Shown one piece after another: positions 12,417-21,406 of a DNA stretch of 64,000 nucleotides. The notes below the pieces were generated by a model. It searched no databases. It worked only from the letters and a program-made list of their open reading frames with translations, and was not told the origin of the DNA. How positions within the stretch are numbered: position 1 is the stretch's first letter; every line of letters begins with the position of its first letter. Origin of the DNA: Aralia elata (taxonomy: Eukaryota > Streptophyta > Magnoliopsida > Apiales > Araliaceae); NCBI GenBank assembly GCA_034770075.1, contig CM068384.1, positions 94,018,720-94,082,719 of the forward strand. The letters run 5' to 3'. Position numbers and translations under genes: made by a program.

Positions 12417-12659
12417 AAAAAAATCCGAATTTGGCATGTTGCTTGCACCACACATTTGCACGAAGTTAACAAGCTTCAAAACGTCTTCCGTAACACAAGC
12501 CTTTAATCCATCCTCCATCCATAACTCCTGAATTAAGCCATTTAGCCCTTCCTTGAAACGTTTAGCTCGGGCTCTTGTCACGGGTCCCACTGGAACTTGC
12601 ACCGAATCCATTCCATATCTCACATCCTTACCCAAGCTAGGCATGTCCTCATCAAATTG

Positions 12660-13417
12660 GCCGCTACAGAATTTTTGGATTATGCAATCACTTGGTGGGA
12701 CTAGTTGATGATTAGCCGAAGGAGATGTGGGGAACGTCCAATTGAAACGTGGGCGGAAATGAAGGCGGTTATGAGAAAGAGATTTGTACACAGCCACTAC
12801 CACAGAGATTTGTTTCGAAGTTTGCAGAATTTGAAGCAAGGAAGTAGGAGCGTAGAGGACTACTTCAAAGATATGGAGATGTTAATGGCTAGGGCTAACA
12901 TTGATGAGGATAGCGAGGCGACCATGGCTCGATTTTCAGCAGGGTCAAATTGGGATATAGCTGATTTGGTGGAGAGGCAACATTATGTGGAATTGGGAGA
13001 TATGGTTCATATGGCTATCAAAATTGAGAAGCAGCTTAAGAGGAAAGGTGGCCAAAGAACGAATCGTAACACAAGTTCATCATGGAAATCTAATGTTGTA
13101 AAGCGCGAGGATAAGCCGGCTATGAACAAGCCGAAAGTGGAGCTTAAACCGGATGTGGCTAATCGGGGAAAGCAAGGTAAAACTAAACCTTCTTCTTTTA
13201 GTCGAAATCGAGATATTATATGTTTTAAATGTCAAGGCAGGGGCATATTTTCAGTCAATGCCCAAATCAAAGGACTATGTTATTGCTTGACAATGGGGAA
13301 TTGGAAACCGAAGGAGAAGAAAGTGACATTGATTCTATGCCGCCACTAGAGGAGGTGGATGATAGGGAGATGGCTATTCATGGTGAGGTTCTAGTCACGA
13401 GGAGAGCTCTTAGCACG
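12660..13417 (+). pseudogene. gag C-terminal part of CRM-like host element
   Basis: Resuming after the nested insertion, the frame gives AATEFLDYAITWWD, a stop just after it (D then TAG near 12702), then AEMKAVMRKRFVHSHYHRDL, SVEDYFKDMEMLMARANI, and a basic stretch leading to the zinc knuckle CFKCQGRG. A 1 bp frameshift lies inside the knuckle near 13245; the remaining HIFSQCP follows in another frame. The end carries MPPLEEVDDREMAIHGEVLVTRRA and a TAG near 13418. Together with 5212-5677 this makes one Gag broken by insertion, stop and frameshift. Confidence 0.82.
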
Positions 13418-13420
13418 TAG

Positions 13421-16400
13421 GTGAAAGAAGAAAGTAGTGAACAACAGGAGAATCTTTTCCATACTAGGTGTCTTGTGAATGGAAAAATTTGTTGTGTTGT
13501 GATAGATGGAGGTAGCTGCACGAATGTGGCGAGTACTGTCATGGTTAAAAAGTTAGGGTTGACTACATCAAGACGTCCTCAATGTTATTGTTTGCAATGG
13601 CTTAACGACAGTGGAGATGTGAAGGTGACAAAGCAGGTTTTGGTGCCATTTACTATTGATCGTTATGTGGATGAAGTTATATGTGATGTGGTTCTGATGC
13701 TAGCAGGTCATTTATTACTTGGGAGGCCATGGTAATTTGATAGGCGTGTCAAGCATGATAGATTTATAAATGAATATTCTTTTGTGCACAATTAGCGGAA
13801 GGTTACTCTTTGTCCTATGTCGCCAAAATAAGTGCATGAGGACCAATTACATTTGCAAAAAGATTTTGTATCAAGAAAAGAGAGTGAAGAAAAGAAAAAT
13901 CAAGAGAAAAAGAATATTGAGGAAAAAAATAAGAGAGAAAAAGAAAGAAAGAAAAAGAGAGGTGATGAGAGAAAAATAAATATATATGCAAAAAGAGTGA
14001 CGTGAGCTTTGGTTTCTAAACAGCCGATGATTATACTTCGGTATAAGGAGGCACTTTTGAATACTAACGCTAATGATTCTTTGTTGCCTAGTGTAGTTTC
14101 ATCTCTTTTGCAGGATTACACAGATGTATTTTTCGAGGAGCTTCCACAAGGATTACCACCTATTCGGGGAATAGAACATCAAATTGACTTCGTACCCAGT
14201 GCTACCATTCCAAACCATCTAGCTTATCGTAGTAATCCCGAGGAGACAAAGGAGTTACAAAGATAAGTTGACGAACTTATGGAGAAGGGGTTCGTAAGAG
14301 AGAGCATGAGTCCGTGTGCGATTCTAGTGATCTTAATTCCAAAGAAGGATGGGAAATGGCGGATGTGTATCGATTGTCGTGCGATAAATAATATTACGGT
14401 AAAATGTTGACATTCCATTCCTCCTTTAGATGATATGCTAGATGAATTGCATGGTTCATATGTATTTTCTAAAAGTGACTTGAAAAGTGGTTATCATCAA
14501 ATTAGAATGCAAGAGGGTGATGAATGGACATCTGCTTTCAAAACAAAATATGGGTTATATGAGTGGTTAGTATTACCTTTTGGTCTAACTAATACTCCTA
14601 GTACTTTCATGAGATTGATGAACCATGTTTTGCGTCCATTCATTGGGAAATTTGTGGTAGTATATTTTGATGATATCTTGATATATAGCAAAAACTTGGG
14701 GGAACATGCATTGCATTTAAAATTTGTTTTAGATGTACTTTGAAAAGAAAAGTTGTTTGCTAACATGGATAAATGCACGTTTTGTACGAATAGAGTTGTG
14801 TTCCTTGGTTTTGTTGTTAGTTCACAGGGAGTACAGGTTGATGAAGAAAAGATACGTACAATCCGTGAATGGCCGAGTCCGACAAATGTGAGTCAAGTTC
14901 GTAGCTTTCATGGACTCGCGAGTTTCTACCGACGCTTTGTGCGGAACTTTAGCGACATCACAACACCACTGACGGAAGTTATCAAAAAGAGTGTGGGTTT
15001 TAAGTGGGGTGAAGAAGAGGAAAAGGCATTTAATTTAATTAAAGATAAATTGACTAATGCTCCTTTGGTTGTTTTACATAACTTTGCTAAAACTTTTAAA
15101 ATTGAGTGTGATGCTTCAGGTTTGGGGATTGGAGTTGTGTTAATGTAGGAAGGGAAACCGGTGGTGTACTTTAGCGAGAAGTTAAGTAGGGCAGCTTTAA
15201 ACTATCTTACTTACGACAAGGAGTTGTACCCGTTGGTTTGAGCGTTGGAAACATGGCAACACTACCTTTGGCCTAAAGAGTTCGTGATTCACACCGATCA
15301 TGAATCATTGAAGTACTTGAAAGGTCAACACAAATTGAACAAAAGGCATGCACGGTGGATGAAATTTATCGAGACGTTTCCAGTGCTGCAGATGCTTTAT
15401 CTCGTAGGTATGTGTTGTTAAATACTTTTGATACGAAATTACTTGGTTTTGAATGAATCAAAGATTTATATGTTGATGACCATGATTTCTGTGAAGAGTT
15501 TAAAACTTGTGAAAAGAATACTGTAGGTAAATACTTTAAAGTTGATGGGTTTCTTTTTCTTGAAAATAAATTGTGAATACCTGCATGTTCTTTGCTTGAG
15601 TTGTTAGTTAAAGAGTCGCATAGGGGAGGATTAATGGGTCATTTTGGTGTTGACAAAACTTTATCTGTTTTAAAAGAACATTTTTATTAGCCTCATATGA
15701 AACAAGATGTGGAGAGAATTTGTGATAGACGCATTACGTGTCGTCACGCTAAATCTCATGTTCAATCCCATGGATTATATACACCATTGCATATTCCTAA
15801 TGAACCTTGGATTGACTTGTCTATGGACTTTGTGTTAGGTTTACCTAGGTCTAAGTGTGGTTATGATTCTATATTTGTAGTCGTGGATAGGTTTTCGAAA
15901 ATGGCACATTTTATTCCATGTCACAAAACAGATGATGCATCCCATGTTGCTGATTTATTCTTTAAGGAAATTGTGCGTTTGCATAGCATGCCCAGAACAA
16001 TTGTTTCAGATAGAGATACTAAATTTTTGAGCTATTTTTGGAAGACTTTGTGGTGTAAATTGGGTGCTAAATTGTTATTCTCAACTACTTGTCATCCACA
16101 AACTGATGGTCAAACTGAAGTAGTAAATAAGACTTTATTTGCATAATTACGGGCAATCATTAAAAAAATATTAAGCTTTGGGAAGAGTGTTTGTCGCATG
16201 TTGAGTTTGCATATAATAGATCTGTTCATTCTGCTACTAAATTTTCTCCATTTGAGATTGTATATGGTTTTAATCCTTTAACTGCATTGGATTTATCTCC
16301 ATTACCTATTTCTGAATATACTAACATGAATGGAAAGAAAAAGGCTGAGTTTGTTAAGCAGATACATGAGAAAGCACGACTCAACATTGAAAGGAGGACG

Positions 16401-16979
16401 GAGCAATATGCAAAACAGGCCAACAAGGGTCGTCGACAAGTTATTTTTGAACCGGGAGATTGGGTGTGGTTACACATGCGAAAGGAGATATTTTCGGCTC
16501 AAAGGCGATCAAAATTACTTCCAAAGGGAGATGGTCCTATTCAAGTTCTCGAGCGAATAAATGACAATGCATACAAATTGGATTTACCTGGTGAGTATAA
16601 TGTTAGTGCCACATTTAACGTTACTGATTTAAGTCCGTTTGATGTAGGTGATGATTTGAGGACAAATCCTTTTCAAGAGGAGAGGAATGATGAGGACATG
16701 CCTAGCTCGGATAAGGATGGAAGTCACAGAGGTCAAACATGGGCAGATTTAGTTCAAGTGCCAATTGGTCCAGTTACGAGATCGCGAGCTAAACGATTCA
16801 AAGAAGGACTTAACGGATTAATTCAATATATTTGGGATGAAAAGGATTCGTGGGCGAAGGATGAGTCTAAGTTCGTTATGTTGTTGCAAGAAATTGGTTC
16901 AAAATCAGCAAAACAAGACGGATTGGACAGGAGTTTTGGGCCACGGCGCGCCATTCTCAAGGCCGCGACGCACGCATGA
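13421..16979 (+). pseudogene. pol of CRM-like host element
   Basis: Protease has VVIDGGSCTN (about 13505); a lysine/glutamate-rich linker follows at 13870-13980. RT has PKKDGKWRMCIDCRA, SDLKSGYHQIR and YFDDILIYS (about 14665). RNase H has ECDASGLGI, with HTDHESLKYLKGQHK near 15290-15330. Integrase has HPQTDGQTEVVNK (about 16090) and the C-terminal GDGPIQVLERINDNAYKLDL. At least ten stops or shifts interrupt the frame. There is a deletion of about 30 bp in RNase H near 15382, and a TGA after GFE near 15453 that is shared with the nested copy. The last 97 codons lie in the 3' LTR. Comparison with the nested copy shows the same domain order throughout. Confidence 0.86.
16668..16687 (+). other. 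Polypurine tract of CRM-like host element
   Basis: TTTTCAAGAGGAGAGGAA lies directly before the LTR start TGATGAGG. It doubles as coding sequence (FQEERN) and is conserved on the minus strand at 6652-6669 in the nested copy. It primes plus-strand synthesis. Confidence 0.75.
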
Positions 16980-17590
16980 GCCGCGACGCTCATATCTGTG
17001 AGCCGCGGTGCACAAGTTCTGTTCCGCGTCCTAGGTTTCTTGAAAGCGCGAATTTGCACAGAATTACTAGATTTTTAGTTATGTTTTTGTTTCCAATTCT
17101 AATTAGAAGATATATTAGATAGGATTTTGTTTCCAAGTCAATTTGTTTATTCCTTATCAATTAGGGTTACTTTATGGGTAGTATAAATAAGGATTGGCTG
17201 ATATAATAGAAAACAATTCAGATTTTATTCAATATAATTCTTGTGAGATTATTCTCTACTTTTGGTTCTTTGAAGAATTCCTAAGTAATTTCTTAGTTAA
17301 TTCTTTGAGATACAATTATTGACTTATCATACAACAATACATAGTTGTGTGTGGCATCTTCTACCGCTTCAATCGTTGATTGTACTGAGGTTCTTGTTTC
17401 TCTATAAACACGGGGTTTAGGTGTCGTTGGTGTTCCATTCAATGCAGATTAATTGCTTGATTGATTGTACCAAGGTTCTCGTCTCCTTATAAGCATTGGG
17501 TTGCGGTGTCGAGACAGTTCCACCTTATAACTTTGCTAGAAACGATCTGGGTGACGACCACCTCACGCAAGCGTGCCGTGGAGTCTATCA
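16688..17590 (+). repeat. 3' LTR of CRM-like host element
   Basis: This is 903 bp, starting TGATGAGGACATG and ending GTGGAGTCTATCA, with the TATA at 17182-17189. The pol stop codon is at 16977-16979, inside the LTR. The GC-rich segment 16938-17012 keeps CpG sites lost from the 5' LTR. Confidence 0.9.
16938..17012. repeat. GC-rich motif cluster, CRM-like 3' LTR
   Basis: Repeats of GCCGCGACGC-like units lie at 16938-17012, at the end of the pol frame. The 5' LTR version at 4135-4212 shows TG/CA in place of several CG. Confidence 0.65.
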
Positions 17591-18939
17591 AGTAAAGTCA
17601 TCGCCATCCATACAATGCTATCCTGACACTCTAGGACGTGCCTAGCCTGAGTGACGACCTCATTAGCATAGGCCCGATGGGCATCTTTATCGGCAATGGC
17701 GGCATCCTTGGCTGTAAGAGCCACATCCCTCTCAGCATATGTGGCATCTCGCCCAACCAAGGCAGTCAGCATCAAGGATCGAGCCTGGTCAAGCTCGAAA
17801 GTTAGACTGTGCACTCGACGATCTAGCTCAGCCATCGTCATCATTGTTGAAGCAAAAACAGTGTGAGAAACGTCTCCGGCCAGTGCCTCCGTCAATCTCA
17901 TAAACAAATCATCCTCGGAGCGCTCCGCCAATCCATCCTCAAGATGCTCTAAAGGCTCCTCATCAGGAGAATCATCCTACAGCTCTGGATGATCAGTAAT
18001 AACAGTCATCAAATCTGCCTCCAACCATGCCGAATACTCAGGCGACTGATCGGGGTGGCCATCTCTGAAATCGGCTAAGACCCTGTGAGCCCAATAGCCG
18101 TAGGCTCTCGCTAAGTCATCCTCTATAGACGAAAGAATAGGAAATTGATAATCAGATGCATCATTAGAAGAGTAAAACTCTTGGCACTGATCAAACTGTC
18201 TCATCACCATTAAGGGATGATATGTGGTAATACCCCTCAAGCCAACCAAGAGGATGAAGTCAAGACCCGCTGAGTGAGTGATGAAACTAAAAAATGAACT
18301 ATAACCCGAGTACATCAAGATGGAGAATAGATCCTCAATAGCCGAAAGAAAAGCAATCCACAAAGTTGAGTCAATGCATGAAAACGGGTGGAAGGAGTAC
18401 GACATAGCCACACTATGACCAAAATAAAAGCCATGATGACGGAAACTCCTTATTGGCCTCAGATGAGTTATGAACCAGACATACAACAAAATCGAGCTAC
18501 CCAAGAAATCCCTATCTCCAAAAGTCCAGCAGTAGGAAGCAGAAATATACATCTCGGCGAGGATCAAAGGTAGAATAGTGTGATTTTCGTGAAGTGCCCT
18601 GATCACCATCACAACCCCGACATCCATGTGATCCATATAAATGGGCATGTATAGATATAAAACGATGCACATCATCAAAGTATCTGCCTGAGCTAATCTC
18701 CATCGATCCTCGGAAATGGTGAAGTCATCTCGATAAGCAGAGAAACTGTTAGAAGAACTGTAGCGATCAATCAGAAAATCCATAGATACGACATGTCCCG
18801 CGATAACCTCAACTAATACAACCGCGCACCGCAACCCAGTAGTAGTCATAAACTAACGACGCATCTAGCCGACCGGAACTTGGGCACAAGGGCCTGCCAT
18901 GGACAAACCCGTGAAACCGGCATACTCCTCTAAAGTCGG
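17591..18939 (-). pseudogene. DUF7745-like plant protein relic with coiled-coil C-terminus
   Basis: Reading the minus strand from 18939: PTLEEYAGFTGLSMAGPC, a frame disturbance with stops near 18850-18875, then MDFLIDRY, DDFTISEDRWRLAQAD, ILAEMYISASYCW, GSSILLYVWFITHL, VGLRGITTYHPLMVMRQF and YWAHRVL. This order (PT-EEY, W near a helical block, LAE-Y, LL-VW--HL, G--G---Y-P---RQ) is what I know of the plant DUF7745 family, whose function is unknown. After a TAG at about 17972-17974 comes an acidic segment (DDSPDEEPLEHLED) and a coiled coil with an ALTAKDAAIADKDA repeat. The gene is cut at both ends by retrotransposons (18940 and 17590); its 5' end is not found in the window. The family call is from motif memory, not a search. 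Confidence 0.6.
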
Positions 18940-20311
18940 TGATGAGTGGAAAATATATCTACGAATCAGACACTTTTGGACTTAATATTATGTTATCTTT
19001 AAGTGATTTTAGTGCATTTTATTTGTTTTTTATGTTATTTTGTAGGAAAATGCAAAGGGGGGCGAATCTTGAATTTTTTATGGAAGTAGTGGCATTTTGA
19101 TAATTATGACAAAGTTGAGCATTGGGGCATTCAAATTGAGCGCTGAGGCTTTCAATGGCAGAATAATGACGTGCTAGTTTTGCAGTTGGGTCGAATTTTG
19201 GTGATTCCTAGTAGGGTTTGGATGCTAGTAAGCTAAATTTTTTCATGGGAATTAATAGTAGTTTTAGAAAAGGAATTGTATTATAGTAGTTTATTAAAAT
19301 TAAGATACTATGTGTGTAATTTTAATTAGGATTGTAATTCTATTAGGGTTAGGAAAAATAAACTCCTATAAATATTCTTATTTTGGGATTGTAAAGGAGG
19401 TGGGGAAAAAGCTAATGAACACCATGTGAGATTAATTCTCTACCAAGTTCAAGAGCAAACAAAGTATCATTAACAATGGAGGTCAGGGATCGATGAAGCT
19501 TGGAGATAGAAGACTTACGGGAGACAGTTTTTCTTCTCTAGACTTTTATTGATGTTGAATATTTTGAGAATTATAACTCTATTTGCTATAAACATGTTTT
19601 TAATTTAAGTTTTTAATGGAATCCCATGTGTAGTTTGAATTGAATTTCTTTCTATTTGATTGACACTATATGGATTGGTTTATTATATTTTGTGCATTCG
19701 TGTATAATTAATTACCTGATCAATAATTAATTAGGATAATCTATATGAAATTGGGAGATGGACTATAGGTTTAGATTTGAATATAATGACATGTGATTAT
19801 GTTTATTCTTCTTAGGATTGAATACATAATTTGTGTATAGGATAGGAATATACCTATATGCCATGTGTAACCAATTGGGGAATTTGATCGTAATGAATCC
19901 GCTCTAAATTAATTTGTATAGGACTATAGTAAGTTGATTAGAATGGGTATTTTTATCTACTAATCGGAAGTGGTTGATAAAGAAAATTAGGAATTCCTGG
20001 TTAACAATTCATTGTTCATATAATTAAATGGAGAGTTATGAGACTTGAATGTAGTATGGGGTGAAATTGAATTCTTAGATTAATTTATTTAGTTAGTTGT
20101 ATTTTATTATTTAGTTATTTATTTTTAGTATTTAGTTTAATTGTTAATTTTAGTTTAATTCATCTGTTTAAATAAGATTGAGTTGATATAAAATTAGTAC
20201 TTGGAAGACATTAGAATTAATTTCTCGTGGGAATGATACTCTTCTTGCCACTATATTACTAGTTGATCGCGTATACTTGCGTGTTTTTGCTAATACGATT
20301 TTTGGCAAACA
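18940..20311 (+). repeat. 5' LTR of Tat-like element
   Basis: It starts TGATGAGTGGAAAATAT and ends TTTTTGGCAAACA, 1372 bp. The first 470 bp match 25130-25601. Two GAGCRYTGRGGC units lie at 19117-19149. Confidence 0.82.
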
Positions 20312-20318
20312 AGTTTTT

Positions 20319-20336
20319 TGGTGCCGTTGCGAGGGA
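20319..20336 (+). other. Primer binding site, tRNA-Asp
   Basis: TGGTGCCGTTGCGAGGGA differs at a few positions from TGGCGCCGTTGCCGGGGA, the complement of the plant tRNA-Asp 3' end. It lies 7 bp after the LTR. Confidence 0.78.
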
Positions 20337-21406
20337 ATTATTTTTCTAATGTTTTTCCAACATTAATTTCAATCAAGTTGATCTTAGTTTAAACTTGTAT
20401 TTTTGTTTTAGTTAATGTGTTTTGATTTTTTTTTCTTTTTTTTTTTCTTCCAGATCATGTATCTCAGCAGATAATAGGAGATGGTTGCGGAGAGTGACAA
20501 CTGACCTTCTTTTTAGGGAAGTTTTTGCATTAATTTCTTTTATTGCATATTTTAAGGATAATGTCAGTTTCAAGTTTGGGGGTCTTCCTATATTTTTGAT
20601 TTTGATGTGTAGGTCTACGAGACACAACTCGTCCACTTGGGGTAACATTGGGGTTTAAAGGCTTGTTGCACATGCTATGTGCAATCGTGTTTCCTACAAA
20701 AATGGGATAGTATTATTTTTAGGTAGTGTCGTTTGGGCAATGAATTTATTGAATTTAAGATTTTTGGTCAACGATGAAATTTTAATTTTTTTTTAATAAT
20801 TCTTAGAAAAGGGATAGATATTGCTTAGTCTGAATTTTGGCTTTTTCTTAGTTTTTATTTTATTTGAGACCCTTTAATTTTTTTATGCACATATCCATAT
20901 GGTTGAGCTAGCTTTAACTTTGAGGAAGTTTATATGTTAAATGTTTGTGGAAGATATTTTATGAACTCTATATCTTATTTGATCATAACTTAAAGTGCAT
21001 TATGAGGTAGAATATAATTTGGGGGAAGTGATTGAGGTAAATTTTTCTAGGATTATTAAAATTGATCGTGTGAAAAAAAACACATGTGGTGGGCTGAGAT
21101 GGAGCGTAAAGCGCACTCACTCATAAACGCATGTGTAAGCGAGATGGAGCGTAAAACGCACCCATTTAAAAAAAAGAACAAAAAGAGGAGAAAAAGAAAA
21201 GAAAAAGAAAAGAAATTTTTTACGTGGTAATTATTAATAATAATCCTAGTATGTTTATCGTATTAAAACCTTTTGATCCTCTAGTTATGTTTTTCTGTAT
21301 TTGCTTTGAGGTGTGGAAGATAAGTGTATAGGGTCTTGTTGTAATACTAACCCTTTTTGATATCTTTTATGATACATTTGATTATATGAGCTTTGTTGAG
21401 TTTTTT
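20337..21406 (+). other. Non-coding internal region of Tat-like element
   Basis: This is T-rich DNA with no retroviral domain. A duplicated phrase GATGGAGCGTAAARCGCAC occurs at about 21099 and about 21141. The 78-codon frames at 20412-20658 overlap on both strands and resemble nothing known. Confidence 0.6.

Larger units (their letters stand above)
5678..12654 (-). mobile_element. CRM-like chromovirus nested antiparallel in gag of relative
   Basis: This full-length minus-strand element (6977 bp) is of the same family as its host. It is flanked by a perfect 5 bp target duplication AATTG at 5673-5677 and 12655-12659. Its 3' LTR is 5678-6651, its 5' LTR 11648-12654, and its primer site is next to the right LTR. 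Gag and pol are recognisable but carry stops and at least one frameshift, so the copy is not autonomous. Its LTRs carry a different GC-rich motif (AGCGCCGGGGCGCTGG) from the host element, so it comes from a distinct subfamily. Being inside the host, it is the later insertion. Confidence 0.9.
11648..12654 (-). repeat. 5' LTR of nested CRM-like element
   Basis: This is 1007 bp, pairing with 5678-6651; the TATA is at 12050-12057 on the minus strand and the GC-rich cluster at 12218-12416. The pol-tail reading frame (DEDMPSLGKD ... GPVTRARAKRFKEGL) stays open from 12654 down to the LTR interior, although no pol lies upstream of it here. Confidence 0.88.
3884..17590 (+). mobile_element. CRM-like Ty3/gypsy chromovirus, host of nested copy
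   Basis: This is a complete LTR element on the plus strand with both LTRs, a tRNA-Met primer site, a gag-pol relic and a polypurine tract. It is split inside gag by an antiparallel copy of the same family at 5678-12654. Flanks are ATTAA (3879-3883) and AGTAA (17591-17595), a 5 bp target duplication with one mismatch. Without the nested copy it is about 6.7 kb. The pol frame runs about 97 codons into the 3' LTR and ends in a tail with GPVTRSRAKRFKEGL; no canonical chromodomain is seen. Pol overlapping the LTR plus a tRNA-Met primer fits the CRM clade, but the assignment is by eye. Many stops and frameshifts make it non-functional. Confidence 0.8.

Noticed and set aside
12342..12839. Minus-strand ORF of 165 codons as a fusion gene
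   Set aside because: It is the pol tail reading frame of the nested element's 5' LTR running across the insertion boundary into antisense gag.
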